A stretch of 64,000 bases of DNA from Microtetraspora niveoalba (GCF_001570405.1 NZ_BBYM01000031.1:53511-117510), one strand, 5' to 3'; positions 50,891-59,973 are shown, counted from the first letter of the stretch. Program-made: numbers and translations. The notes: generated from the letters alone by a model not told the origin.

Positions 50891-52252
50891 TCAGCCGGCG
50901 GGCGGGACGGCGGCCAGGTTGAGGATCTCGTTCTCGTCCCCCGGCTCGACGATCTCCGTGGTGCACATCGTGGCACCCGGTGAGGGGGCGCCGGCCTCCC
51001 CGGGCAGGTCCTTGCGCTCCCGTTCCGACATCGGGCGGCAGGTCTCCTTGCTCTCGACCTGCTGGGCGTTCCAGTAGAAGACCTGGGTGGGCGACGACGA
51101 GACGCCCCGCCCCCATCCTCCATTGCTCCCGTCCGCGCTGGTGGCGCCGACGGCGCCCGCCTTCCCCGTGGCGAGGTCGTAGATGACGGGAGACAGCCCC
51201 CTGCCGCTCACCTCGGTGAAGCGGCCTCCGTAGATCTCCCCCGTGTGCGAGAACCCGGTCAGGCGGCGGACGTCGGCGCCGTCGACGCGCATGGAGACCG
51301 GTGTCCGGTCCGCCCTGCCGAGGCACCACTCGGTGGAGCAGCGCAGGCCGGTCACGCCGGGAGGCGGGGTGATCGTCCGCCGGGTGCCGTTCTCCAGGTC
51401 GACCAGCAGGGACTGGTCGGCGTTCCGCGCCTTCTCGTCGAAGGAGTCGCCCGGCACGTCGCGCGCCCACGGCCAGGAGTCCAGCCACAACCCGTCGGTT
51501 CCCTCGATCTTCTCCGGGGCCCCTCCGCCGATCGGCATCCGGTACACCCCGCCCGACCGGGGCGACCAGACGATGTGGTCGCCGGTGACCCCGATGCGGT
51601 CCACCAGAGCCACGTCCCCGGTCACCTCGCCGACCCGGACCGGGTCCCCGCCCTGCCGGGGGACGACCCAGAAGTCGGCCCACTTGTCGTCGTCGTTGGG
51701 CGTGGTGCCGTACCAGGCGATGTAGTCGCGGCCGGCTTCGACGTCCTGCGTGTAGTAGCCCTTCCGGCCGGAGGCCAGCGTGGCGAGCACCCGGGACGTG
51801 CGCGTCCCTGTGTCGTACACCTCGATCCGGCCGGCCTTCTCGAACGACCCCTCGGCGGTGAGCAGGATCTCCGTGGGGCCGAGCGCGGTGACCGGCCGGT
51901 ACCTGAAGCCGTCCGCGGCCTTCTTCGGGATCGTCGACACCGCCTCCGGCCACACCTCACGGGCCCGCGGCCCCCGCGCTCCCTCCGCGCCCTCTTCGCC
52001 CGCCGCGTCGGAGGCGCCGGGGGCGGCCGTGGTCACCGGCCCTGCGACGTCCGCGGGTTGGCCTCCGCGCGTGACGGCCGTGCCGCCGAGGACGACGGCG
52101 ACGACCCCGGCGGCGGCCAGGAGCGACTGGTGGCGGCGGCGACGCGTCCTGCGCCTGCGGCGGTCCGATACGCCCCGGTCGAGATCGGCCGGGACGGACG
52201 CGCCGTTCGCGGCGTTCCTGAGCGCCTCGACGAGATCGTGTTCCGTTCTCAT
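50891..52252 (-). CDS. Membrane-anchored beta-propeller protein, candidate anti-sigma partner
   Basis: 453 residues: a cytoplasmic N-terminus of about 45 residues (MRTEHDLVEALRNAANGASV then an Arg-rich stretch), one transmembrane segment (SLLAAAGVVAVVLGGTAVT) and a large extracytoplasmic TolB-like propeller (YRPVTALGPTEILLTAEGSF; HIVWSPRSGGVYRMPIGGGA). ATG overlaps the sigma factor stop by 4 bases (ATGA). The layout of sigma factor plus transmembrane sensor suggests it holds the sigma factor until an outside signal, but no classical anti-sigma domain is seen. Such protein pairs are common in actinomycetes. Confidence 0.8.
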   Translation of the reverse strand: MRTEHDLVEALRNAANGASVPADLDRGVSDRRRRRTRRRRHQSLLAAAGVVAVVLGGTAVTRGGQPADVAGPVTTAAPGASDAAGEEGAEGARGPRAREVWPEAVSTIPKKAADGFRYRPVTALGPTEILLTAEGSFEKAGRIEVYDTGTRTSRVLATLASGRKGYYTQDVEAGRDYIAWYGTTPNDDDKWADFWVVPRQGGDPVRVGEVTGDVALVDRIGVTGDHIVWSPRSGGVYRMPIGGGAPEKIEGTDGLWLDSWPWARDVPGDSFDEKARNADQSLLVDLENGTRRTITPPPGVTGLRCSTEWCLGRADRTPVSMRVDGADVRRLTGFSHTGEIYGGRFTEVSGRGLSPVIYDLATGKAGAVGATSADGSNGGWGRGVSSSPTQVFYWNAQQVESKETCRPMSERERKDLPGEAGAPSPGATMCTTEIVEPGDENEILNLAAVPPAG

Positions 52253-52731
52253 ACTTCCTCCATCCGGGTCGCGCGGCGCTGGATCCGCAGCTTGTCGAGG
52301 GCGCGCGAGGCCTGGCTGCGTACGGTGCCCCGGGAGACGCCGAGGATCCGCGCGATCTCGGCGTCGGGAAGGTCCTCGTAGTAGCGCAGCACGAGCACCG
52401 CCCGCTGCTTCGGCGGCAGCCCGGCGATCTCCTTCCACAGCCCGGCGTCGCCGTCGAGCAGCGGGTCGGTGTAGCCGTGCTCGGGGGTGTCGGCCACCAG
52501 GTGCTCGCGCCGCCTGCGCCGCCACCAGCTGATGTGCTGGCGGGCCATGACCGTCCGGACGTAGCCTTCGGGGTCGTCCTTACGGACGACGCGCTTCCAG
52601 GCGTCGCCGAGGCGCAGCAACGCCTCCTGCACGAGGTCGGCCGCGTCGTCCGCGTTGCCCGTCAGCACGATGCCGTAGCGGAAGAGCGCGCCGCCCCGTG
52701 CCCGGACGAATTCGTCGAAGGTGTCGTCCAC
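52249..52731 (-). CDS. ECF sigma factor, SigE family
   Basis: 160 residues: region 2 FDEFVRARGGALFRYGIVLT and GNADDAADLVQEALLRLGDA, region 4 GLPPKQRAVLVLRYYEDLPD and ILGVSRGTVRSQASRALDKL. The DEFVRARG start is typical of the SigE-type subfamily (SigE family RNA polymerase sigma-70). GTG at 52731 has no clear Shine-Dalgarno. Co-translated with the membrane propeller protein downstream. Confidence 0.92.
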   Translation of the reverse strand: MDDTFDEFVRARGGALFRYGIVLTGNADDAADLVQEALLRLGDAWKRVVRKDDPEGYVRTVMARQHISWWRRRRREHLVADTPEHGYTDPLLDGDAGLWKEIAGLPPKQRAVLVLRYYEDLPDAEIARILGVSRGTVRSQASRALDKLRIQRRATRMEEV

Positions 52732-52773
52732 GAAACCAGGGACGTCCGGCCGTCCCGGTCTGTTGCACGGCCG

Positions 52774-53205
52774 TCAGGCCGGCGCCCAGTATTTGTGGAG
52801 GATCTTCTCCAGCCGCCGCACCACGGGGCTCCAGGAGGAGGAGAGCGTGTAGCGGAGTGCGCGGTGGCCGCGGTAGGTCAGCGTGTAGCCGATGAAGTCG
52901 GCTCCCGGTGGCTGCGATTCCGAGCGGCCCAGCCGCAGGTGCGTGAGGTCGCGGCGCAGCCCGCGCATCTCCGCGTCGGTGAGGCACCTGCGCACGACCG
53001 GTCCGGTACGGCGGCTCAGCCGGGCGCATCCGTCGGTGTACACGGTGACGCGGTCGTCGAGACCCGCGAAGCCGCCCCGCTCGCGGAGCTGTACCAGCAC
53101 TTTCTTCCGCGCGGTCGCCGCCTGTGCCGACGGCTCGGGGGCGACGGTCGTGACACCCAAGATCAGGACGAGTGCCGCCAGAAGCGCGATTCGCCAAATC
53201 CTCAT
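52774..53205 (-). CDS. Secreted emfourin-like protein (candidate protease inhibitor)
   Basis: 143 residues: signal MRIWRIALLAALVLILGVTT to about residue 30, then KKVLVQLRERGGFAGLDDRV, VYTDGCARLSR, LRRDLTHLRLG and SWSPVVRRLEKILHKY. The R-x-GGFAG opening and spacing of strands resemble emfourin, a small inhibitor of M4 peptidases, as I remember it; two Cys could form a disulfide. It lies 150 bases from a secreted serine protease gene. Inhibition is inferred from resemblance only. Confidence 0.6.
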   Translation of the reverse strand: MRIWRIALLAALVLILGVTTVAPEPSAQAATARKKVLVQLRERGGFAGLDDRVTVYTDGCARLSRRTGPVVRRCLTDAEMRGLRRDLTHLRLGRSESQPPGADFIGYTLTYRGHRALRYTLSSSWSPVVRRLEKILHKYWAPA

Positions 53206-53270
53206 ACTCAGTTGGACGTATCCGACGGCCGATCGGCTCAAACCGGCGCGGAACGACCTGACACGGCAAG

Positions 53271-53298
53271 AGGGCCCGGCGCGAGCGCGCCGGGCCCT
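53271..53298 (-). terminator. Long terminator after the serine protease gene
   Basis: 13-bp perfect arms AGGGCCCGGCGCG / CGCGCCGGGCCCT around AG, 58 bases past the protease stop, before the emfourin-like gene on the same strand. Confidence 0.82.
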
Positions 53299-53355
53299 GA
53301 CCAAGGGTGTTCCCCAGAGAGGCCGGACCTCTCGTTTCCCCGGTCGCTGGTCCCG

Positions 53356-54909
53356 CTAAAGGATCGAGCCGGACCAGACGTTCGCGGCCTGCGCGTACAC
53401 GCCGTACGTCTCACCGTCGAAGTACGGCGAGAGGCTGGTGTCGATGCGGTTGTTGCCGTCGCGGTCGGCGATGGCGATGGTGACGCCGTTCAGGTAGCCG
53501 AGGCGGCGGGCGTTGCTGTAGTTGAGCAGCCACGCCGAGCCCATGGAGCCCTCACCGGTGAAGGAGGACTTCAGGCCCTGCAGCTCCTCGGCCTTCATCG
53601 AGGGCGCGGTGGCGCCGAAGGTCTTGCCGTAGCTCCACTTCGCCACCTGCCCGGTGAACGGCTTGGTGCCGTCGGGGTGCGAGCCGCTCGGGTAGCCGAA
53701 CATGAACACGTTCTTGCCGAGCTTCTGGTTGTAGGCCATGCCCTGGCCGCCGACCCGGTCGCCCAGGCGGCCCGCGTCGCTGATGTCGCGGATGATGTAG
53801 GTGTCCTTGTAGTACTTCTCCGCGGCGTCCTTGACCCACTTCTTCACGAAGTACTGCTTCTTGAACGCCTCGACGACGCGCTTGCCGCGCTTGAGCTGCA
53901 GGTCGCCCTTGAACTTGCCGGCCTTCTTGGCCTTGGACAGCTCGTGGTACTCACGCAGGGAGATGCGGACCCAGTCGTCGCCGCGGAAGCCCCACTTCTC
54001 GCCGTTCTTCATGGCGGTGGAGGCGTTCGGGGCGGCCTTGTACTGGGCGCCGGTGACCTCGTCGGCGGTCAGCTTGACGCCGTCGACGCCCTTCCTGATG
54101 TACTCCCAGCGCTTGGCGAAGGCGTCGGCCGGCGGGTCCACCTGGGTGCCGCCGGGGACGGTCTCCTTCCAGTACGGCCCGCCCTCGGTGTACTTCTCGG
54201 CGAACTCGGCGGCGGTCACCTCTTCGGAGATGGTCTGCTTGTCGCCGGTGTAGGCGTCGTAGGTCTTCTTGTCGACCGCCTTGTCGCCACCGATGTTGAT
54301 GCCGTTGTACACGGTGACGAACGCGTAGTCGCGGTCGCCGTCCTCGTACACGTCGAAGTCGTAGTGCGTGAAGGCCTGCTTGCCGACGTAGATGCCCCAG
54401 GGCGCCTTGCCCTTGTAGTAGCCGGGGACGAAGACCCACTTGTCGAGCGTGGCCTTGCTGCTCTTCGTGTCGTACGCGCAGTGGCCGGCGGTGGCGACCA
54501 GGTTGCGGTACTTCGACTGCACGGAGGTGCCGGTGCACCAGTGCGGCTTGCCGTCGGCGCCGAGGAAGAACACCTTGCCGATGTTCATCGGGAGGTTGAC
54601 GTTCTTCGACTTCGAGACGGTCTTCTTCTCGTCGCCGATGGCCGGGACGACGCCCGGCTTCGTGTTGCCGGCGAAGCCGCCGGTGGAGACGTGCTTGGCC
54701 GAGACGACGGGCTCGACGTTGTACGGCGTCGCCTCCTGGAGGGTCTTGGAGGACCAGAAGAACGCGACCTGCTGTGCCGCGTTGGAGGTTCCGGCGAGGG
54801 TCTCCTTGACCTTGTAGTTGTTCGCCGCCTGGGCCGGGGTGGACACCATGGCGGTGGCGAGCATGCCGGCGGCGGCGAGGGTTCCGCCGATGGCGAGGGT
54901 GCGCTTCAA
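53356..54909 (-). CDS. Secreted trypsin/V8-like serine protease
   Basis: 517 residues. Signal peptide MKRTLAIGGTLAAAGMLATA to about residue 28. Catalytic triad candidates: His in LVATAGHCAYD with a disulfide to WCTGTS, Asp in GDRDYAFVTVYN, and Ser in GEGSMGSAWLLN. A Lys-rich insert of over 150 residues (about 230-385: KRVVEAFKKQYFVKKWVKDA) separates Asp and Ser lobes, longer than in V8 protease. GxSG is GSMGS here, so the catalytic Ser position should be verified. TTG at 54909 follows AAGGAG by 8 bases. Long upstream gap without neighbours, so independently regulated. Confidence 0.82.
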   Translation of the reverse strand: MKRTLAIGGTLAAAGMLATAMVSTPAQAANNYKVKETLAGTSNAAQQVAFFWSSKTLQEATPYNVEPVVSAKHVSTGGFAGNTKPGVVPAIGDEKKTVSKSKNVNLPMNIGKVFFLGADGKPHWCTGTSVQSKYRNLVATAGHCAYDTKSSKATLDKWVFVPGYYKGKAPWGIYVGKQAFTHYDFDVYEDGDRDYAFVTVYNGINIGGDKAVDKKTYDAYTGDKQTISEEVTAAEFAEKYTEGGPYWKETVPGGTQVDPPADAFAKRWEYIRKGVDGVKLTADEVTGAQYKAAPNASTAMKNGEKWGFRGDDWVRISLREYHELSKAKKAGKFKGDLQLKRGKRVVEAFKKQYFVKKWVKDAAEKYYKDTYIIRDISDAGRLGDRVGGQGMAYNQKLGKNVFMFGYPSGSHPDGTKPFTGQVAKWSYGKTFGATAPSMKAEELQGLKSSFTGEGSMGSAWLLNYSNARRLGYLNGVTIAIADRDGNNRIDTSLSPYFDGETYGVYAQAANVWSGSIL

Positions 54910-55365
54910 GGGGGATGCTCCTTGCGCTGTCGTGGGACGTCACCTGCGTCCCATCCGTCAGTAAAGGACGGGTCAAGAACCTACAGAGGGGTGCGGGGGT
55001 TCGTAAGGGTCGTGATCCACAGCGTTTTCCCAGGTAAAAGGCCGTTATCTTTTCGTGATCAAGGGTGCGCGCCCCCCGGGAGCCGGGGCGCGTCCAGGTC
55101 ACACCCGGTTTCCGGCAACCTGGACCCGACGTTCGGCGAGCTGTCAGGAACCGTTCAGAGTGTGACGCGAATCACACCGATTTTGCGGCACCGGATCGGC
55201 CGCACGGGCCGTCTAAAAATCCCTTCCGGCAATCACGTCCCACCCGAACGCCCCCGGGCGGCGGCCCGCCCCGGCTCGTAGGACAGCCGGGGATGGTCCG
55301 GCCCCTGCCCGTCCCTCTGGTCGGCGAGCGGGGCACTTCCCGCCATATATGCGGATGTATGGCGA
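54910..55365. other. Intergenic region, promoters not resolved
   Basis: 456 bases between the protease start and the five-gene operon promoter. AT-richer at 55010-55055, probably the protease promoter. An inverted repeat GCCATA (55342) / TATGGC (55358) lies just before the downstream promoter. No coding sequence supported. Confidence 0.4.
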
Positions 55366-55397
55366 TTGACGGCAGCAGGTCAGCGATGGGGTAAGTT
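55366..55397 (+). promoter_or_regulatory. Promoter of the SWIM-DUF5691-VWA-MoxR-DUF5682 operon
   Basis: TTGACG at 55366 and TAAGTT at 55392, 20-base spacer; predicted start near 55404, inside the palindrome at 55398. Confidence 0.45.
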
Positions 55398-55416
55398 GGC
55401 CGATCATGGATCGGCC
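55398..55416. promoter_or_regulatory. Palindromic operator at the operon start
   Basis: GGCCGATC-ATG-GATCGGCC, perfect, overlapping the predicted transcription start and the ATG of a 25-codon upstream frame. Confidence 0.5.
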
Positions 55417-55483
55417 GTTCGCGCACGTGCCGCCGTACCGGCCGACGTCCGCGAGCCGCCGGGCGGGAGGTCGAGGGGCGTGA
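55406..55483 (+). CDS. Possible leaderless 25-residue leader peptide
   Basis: ATG at 55406 falls at the predicted transcript start and reads MDRPFAHVPPYRPTSASRR, ending GGRGA; its TGA overlaps the GTG of the SWIM gene (GTGA). This would couple its translation to the operon. No recognised peptide; could equally be a chance frame. Confidence 0.35.
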   Translation: MDRPFAHVPPYRPTSASRRAGGRGA

Positions 55484-55989
55484 ACGCGGAGAGTTCCGCA
55501 TGGGAGCGGCGCAGCGCGGTGCGGGTCGTCCCGCCCGTACGGCCGCGCAAGCTGGCGAAGGTCCCCTTCGTCGAGCTGGCCGACGGGCGGTTGCAGGGCG
55601 TCGTGTCGAGCGGCTCGGACATCGAGCGGGTGTACGTCTCGTCGTTCACCGCCGGGACCCACTCGTACAGCTGCAGCACCAACAACAACCGGCCGTGCGG
55701 CGCCCTGCCGTCGGGCAGCTCGCCGTGCAAGCACCTGCACGCGCTCGCCGCCGAGGCCGTCCTGCAGTACGGAGTCGACCGCGTCGCCCGCTATCTCCGC
55801 GTCGACCTGGATGACGGCGCCTCCTCGGGCGCCGACCTGGTGGGCGGCATGAACGGCCAGGTCGAGCGCGCCCCGGCGGCCACGGTGTTCAGCCGGTTCC
55901 TCCGGCACCTGAACTATCTCGAGATCCCGGACACGACCACGCCCATCCCCGAGATGCACTGGTTCCCGGCCCTGGGGGCGGTCCGCTGA
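55480..55989 (+). CDS. SWIM zinc-finger protein (YehQ-like module)
   Basis: 169 residues. After a basic N-terminus and a strand region (VPFVELADGRLQGVVSSGSD), the SWIM finger uses C65, C73, C83 and H85 (YSCSTNNNRPCGALP, SPCKHLHALAAE), a variant of CxC..CxH with spread first pair. SWIM domains bind DNA or proteins. GTG at 55480 lies 9 bases after GGGAGG. First gene of an operon whose order parallels E. coli yehQ-yehP-yehL plus yehM relatives. Stop/start overlap TGATG with the next gene. Confidence 0.84.
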   Translation: MNAESSAWERRSAVRVVPPVRPRKLAKVPFVELADGRLQGVVSSGSDIERVYVSSFTAGTHSYSCSTNNNRPCGALPSGSSPCKHLHALAAEAVLQYGVDRVARYLRVDLDDGASSGADLVGGMNGQVERAPAATVFSRFLRHLNYLEIPDTTTPIPEMHWFPALGAVR

Positions 55990-57398
55990 TGCTCGCCGTG
56001 AACCTTTCCGAACTGCTCGACGGCCCCATCCCCGGGGTCGAGGAGGCTCTCGACCTGATCGCGGGCTTCGACGACGCCCTCGTCCACGGGCTGGGCCGGC
56101 TGGGCGAGGACCGCGCGGCCGCGCTGTCCGCCCTGGCCGGCGCGCTGGCGGCCGGTCCGCTCGGCGTACGGGCGGGCGAGGCGGCCGAGAAGATCGCCGC
56201 GGGTTCGGTCGCGGCCGAGCACCTGAGCGTGCTGGCCGGAGGCCGCGCGGCACTGTTCGGCGCGGTGCACGACGCCCTGCTCGACCGCCTCGACGCGGCG
56301 CTGGGGCGGACCAGGGCTCCGTGGGAGGCGTCGCCGTCCGCGGACTCCCCCGTCGCGGACAACCTGCTCGCCGGATGCCGGTCGTGGCTGCACGAGCTGG
56401 CCATCGCCGGCTGGCGCGGCGTGGACCACGATCTCGTCTCCGCCGCCGACCAGACGATCGAGGCGCTGCTCGCCGCACCGGACCTGCGCCGTACGGCGGT
56501 GCTGCTCGATGGCCTGGCGGCCGAGCTGCGGGCGTCGTGCCCGACCGCCACGATGGAGCGGCTGCCCGCCCGGCGGTGGGCCGACCTCTGGGCGCGCGCC
56601 CTGCTGCTGTCGCAGCCCGGCGCCCCGGCGGGCACCCCGCAGCCGGCGGCGACGGTCTCTGGACGGCTGCTCGTCCTCGGCGTGGACGTCCACGAGCATG
56701 GCACCGCGGTGCAGATCCAGGTCCACGCCGTGCTGGAGCCCGCGGACGGCGGGACGGCCCGGCTGGTGCGGGCGAGCGTGGCCGCGCCGAAGGTGGACAC
56801 CATCGTCGGCCCGGCCCTGTGGCGGCTGCTCCAGTGGCACCCGGTGCTGCTGGGCGCGCTGGCCGAGCACCGCGGCCTGAACATCACCGACCTGCCGCTC
56901 CTCGACAGCGGCGACCTGGTGTGGCACGACGACCACGCCGAGGCGGGCGAGCCGGCCGACCCGTTCGCCACCGCGCGCGTCCTGCTCGGCGGCGCGCTCG
57001 CCCCGGCCGTGCCGCCGCTCGACCGCCATCCGGTGCGGATCTCCGAACCCGTGCTGGTCGAGGGGTACACGGCGACGGCCGACGGCGGGGCGGTCACGTT
57101 CGACCTCGGCGGGCGGTCGCTCGCCGTCGACGTCGAACGGCTGCCGACCTGCGGGCCGCTCACGCCCGAGCTGGTGGCCGCCTCCACGGCGTGCATCGGC
57201 CTGGTCCGCTGGGACGGCGGCGGGTGGGCCCTGCAGCCCCTCGCCGTACAGGCGACGGTGAAGCGCAAGCCGGTCACGGCGCACAACGGCGACTGGGCGC
57301 TCGGCCCGACGGACCCGAAGGTCGTGAAGGCGGAGGCCAAGGCCGGCGACTCGGTCGCCGTGCTGCGCGAGCGTGCCGGACGGCTGCTGCGGCGATGA
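55989..57398 (+). CDS. DUF5691-like protein
   Basis: 469 residues, soluble, leucine/alanine-rich helical repeats in the first half (FDDALVHGLGRLGEDRAAAL; EAAEKIAAGSVAAEHLSVLA) and a mixed C-terminal half (RLLVLGVDVHEHGTAVQIQV; LLDSGDLVWHDDHAEAGE). Such proteins occur between SWIM and VWA genes in actinomycetes and I recall them as DUF5691; biochemical role unknown. Both ends overlap neighbouring genes, so it is stoichiometric with them. Confidence 0.75.
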   Translation: MLAVNLSELLDGPIPGVEEALDLIAGFDDALVHGLGRLGEDRAAALSALAGALAAGPLGVRAGEAAEKIAAGSVAAEHLSVLAGGRAALFGAVHDALLDRLDAALGRTRAPWEASPSADSPVADNLLAGCRSWLHELAIAGWRGVDHDLVSAADQTIEALLAAPDLRRTAVLLDGLAAELRASCPTATMERLPARRWADLWARALLLSQPGAPAGTPQPAATVSGRLLVLGVDVHEHGTAVQIQVHAVLEPADGGTARLVRASVAAPKVDTIVGPALWRLLQWHPVLLGALAEHRGLNITDLPLLDSGDLVWHDDHAEAGEPADPFATARVLLGGALAPAVPPLDRHPVRISEPVLVEGYTATADGGAVTFDLGGRSLAVDVERLPTCGPLTPELVAASTACIGLVRWDGGGWALQPLAVQATVKRKPVTAHNGDWALGPTDPKVVKAEAKAGDSVAVLRERAGRLLRR

Positions 57399-58828
57399 GC
57401 GACCCCTTGACCACGCCCCCGGCCGACCCGCCGCCCTCTTCGGCCGCCGGCTCGCCCGCCGCGGCCACCGACGCGCACCCGCCTGCCGCGCCGCGGGTCA
57501 ACGCCGACGAGAACCGGCGGCAGGTGCTCTACTGGCGGCTGCTGGCCCGGCTGTTCGACCCGGAGGAGCAGCCGACGCTCGAGGCGGCGAGCGTGGCCGT
57601 CGTCGGGGATCTCGGCCTGCCGCCCGCGCTGCTCGACCCCTCGGTGTCGGTCGACAACCTCGTGCAGCGCTTCCCCGAGCTGGGCGAGCAGATGCGGGGC
57701 CTGCTGGCGGAGCCGGACGCCCCCGCGGCCGCCCCCGGCGCTCCCGTGCCTGAAACGGTCGGCGCGGAGGAGGTCCGCCGGGCCGCCCTGGTGTCGAAGC
57801 TGCTGCTCAACGTGTTCTCGACCGGATCGGGCAGCGTCACCGCCACCCAGCTCGCCGGCTGGCAGCAGGACGCCGCCTGGTTCCAGCGGGCGCTCGGTTG
57901 CGAGCCCGGGCAACTGCGGTCCCGCCCCGGCGGCGAGGAGCTGGCCGGCGTGCTGGCCGGCCTGGAGGGCGACCTGGTCCGCCGGATGCGGCTGCGCGAG
58001 GTGCTGGCCGACCCGGCTCTCGCCCGGCAGCTCACGCCGAGCATGTCGCTCATCGAGCAGCTCCTCCGCGACAAGTCCAACCTGTCCGGCGTCGCGCTCG
58101 CCAACGCCAAGGCGCTGATCCGCAGGTACGTGGACGAGGTCGCCGAGGTGCTGCGCACCCAGGTCGAGAAGACGACCGTCGGCTCGATCGACAAGTCCGT
58201 GCCGCCGAAGCGGGTGTTCCGCAACCTCGACATCGAACGCACGATCTGGAAGAACCTCACCAACTGGAGCCCCGAGGACGAGCGGCTCTACGTGGACCGG
58301 CTGTACTACCGGCACACCGCCCGGCGCACCACGCCGGCCCGGCTGATCGTGGTCGTCGACCAGTCGGGGTCGATGGTCGACTCGATGGTGAACTGCACCA
58401 TCCTGGCATCGATCTTCGCCGGGCTGCCGAAGGTGGACGTGCATCTCATCGCGTACGACACCCGGGCGCTCGACCTGACCCCGTGGGTGCACGACCCGTT
58501 CGAGGTGCTGCTGCGAACGAACCTCGGCGGCGGCAACGACGGCCCGGTCGCGATGGCCCTGGCCCGGCCGAAGATCGCCGATCCGCACAACACGGTGATG
58601 GTGTGGATCTCCGATTTCTACGAGTTCGACCGGTCCCAGCCGCTGTTCGACGGTATCCGGGCGGTGCACCAGTCCGGCGTGCGGTTCATCCCGGTCGGTT
58701 CGGTCAACAGCTCCGGCCACCAGAGCGTGGATCCGTGGTTCCGCCAGCGGTTCAAAGACCTTGGCACGCCCGTGATCTCGGGCCATATCCGCAAGCTCGT
58801 GTTCGAGCTCAAGAGCTTCCTCACCTAG
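57395..58828 (+). CDS. VWA-domain protein (YehP-like)
   Basis: 477 residues: a Pro/Ala-rich N-terminal tail, a helical region, and a C-terminal von Willebrand A domain with the MIDAS motif D322-Q-S324-G-S326 (VVVDQSGSMVDS), the Thr in LLRTNLGGGNDGP and the Asp in WISDFYEFDR. In MoxR systems the VWA protein receives substrate from the ATPase. ATG overlaps the previous stop (ATGA); the MoxR gene follows after 9 bases. Confidence 0.9.
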   Translation: MSDPLTTPPADPPPSSAAGSPAAATDAHPPAAPRVNADENRRQVLYWRLLARLFDPEEQPTLEAASVAVVGDLGLPPALLDPSVSVDNLVQRFPELGEQMRGLLAEPDAPAAAPGAPVPETVGAEEVRRAALVSKLLLNVFSTGSGSVTATQLAGWQQDAAWFQRALGCEPGQLRSRPGGEELAGVLAGLEGDLVRRMRLREVLADPALARQLTPSMSLIEQLLRDKSNLSGVALANAKALIRRYVDEVAEVLRTQVEKTTVGSIDKSVPPKRVFRNLDIERTIWKNLTNWSPEDERLYVDRLYYRHTARRTTPARLIVVVDQSGSMVDSMVNCTILASIFAGLPKVDVHLIAYDTRALDLTPWVHDPFEVLLRTNLGGGNDGPVAMALARPKIADPHNTVMVWISDFYEFDRSQPLFDGIRAVHQSGVRFIPVGSVNSSGHQSVDPWFRQRFKDLGTPVISGHIRKLVFELKSFLT

Positions 58829-58837
58829 GAGACCGCG

Positions 58838-59953
58838 ATGACCGACGACATGTTGCGTGCCCCCGCCGAGGTCAAGTACGCAGAAGAGCTCGACTGGCTG
58901 GAGTCGATCGACGACGGCCCCAAGCCGTTCTCGTGGCGGCTGAGCCCGCGCATGGTGCGGCTGTTCGTGCTCGGCTCGGAGCGCTCGGACGGGCTCGACC
59001 GCGAGATCTCCCAGAAGTGGTTCGGCGACCGCAGCTTCGTCGAGCGCAGCATCGTGACCCTGGCGTCCGACCGGGGGCTGCTGCTGATCGGCGACCCGGG
59101 CACCGGGAAGAGCTGGCTCGCCGAGCTGCTCTCGGCGGCCATCTGCCGTAACTCGACCCTGGTCGTGCAGGGCACGGCGGGCACCACCGAGGACCACATC
59201 AAGTACTCGTGGAACGTCTCGATGGTGATCGCCAAGGGGCAGTCCCGGGAGTCGATGATCCCGTCGCCGATCATGACGGCGATGGAGCGGGGCGTGATCG
59301 GGCGCTTCGAGGAGCTGACCCGCTCGACCAGCGACGTGCAGGACGCGCTGATCTCGATCCTCTCCGAGAAGTACGTGTCGATCCCCGAGCTGGACGACGA
59401 CAACATCGTCTTCGCCAAGCCGGGCTTCTCGATCATCGCGACGGCCAACAGCCGGGACCGCGGGGTGAACGACCTCTCATCGGCGTTGAAGCGGCGGTTC
59501 AACTTCGTCCGCATCCCGGTGGTGACCAGCAAGCGCAGCGAGGCGGAGATCGTACGGTTCCGCACCACCGAGCTGCTCCGCCGGCACCGCATCGACCTGG
59601 ACCTGCCGCCCACGCTGCTGGACATCCTGCTGCAGAGCTTCGCCGACCTGCGCGCCGCCGCGGCCTCCGCGACCAGCGACGACGAGAAGCTGGAGTCGGC
59701 GCTGTCCACCGCCGAGCAGATCGGCGTGCTGGAGGACGCGATCCTGCACAGCCAGTTCTTCGGCGACCGCACGCTGCGGGCGGAGACGCTCGCCGGCTCG
59801 CTCGTGGGATCGCTCGCCCGCCGCAGCCCCGAGGACCTGGCCATCCTGAACAAGTACTGGCACGGCGTGGTCGAGCCGCGCGGCAAGAAGGACGGCGGGG
59901 AGTGGCAGGAGTTCCTCGAAGGCGGCCGCAAGGCGATCGCGACGCTCTCGTGA
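58838..59953 (+). CDS. MoxR-type AAA+ ATPase (YehL-like)
   Basis: 371 residues: Walker A LLIGDPGTGKSWLAELL (K91-S92), Walker B-like RGVIGRFEELTRS where the usual DE is E158-E159, sensor 1 IIATANSRDRG (N204), and the arginine pair SALKRRFNFVRIPV. The family moves protein or metal cofactors with a VWA partner, here the gene just upstream. The Glu-for-Asp Walker B exchange is visible; I recall it also in related YehL-like proteins but could not check. A long hairpin separates it from the last gene. Confidence 0.92.
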   Translation: MTDDMLRAPAEVKYAEELDWLESIDDGPKPFSWRLSPRMVRLFVLGSERSDGLDREISQKWFGDRSFVERSIVTLASDRGLLLIGDPGTGKSWLAELLSAAICRNSTLVVQGTAGTTEDHIKYSWNVSMVIAKGQSRESMIPSPIMTAMERGVIGRFEELTRSTSDVQDALISILSEKYVSIPELDDDNIVFAKPGFSIIATANSRDRGVNDLSSALKRRFNFVRIPVVTSKRSEAEIVRFRTTELLRRHRIDLDLPPTLLDILLQSFADLRAAAASATSDDEKLESALSTAEQIGVLEDAILHSQFFGDRTLRAETLAGSLVGSLARRSPEDLAILNKYWHGVVEPRGKKDGGEWQEFLEGGRKAIATLS

Positions 59954-59973
59954 CCCCCTTCCCGCGGCCGAGG

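Noticed and set aside
55889..59197. Long minus-strand frame of 1102 codons opposite the VWA and DUF5691 genes
   Set aside because: Antisense shadow; no start, no motifs, and it spans several real genes.
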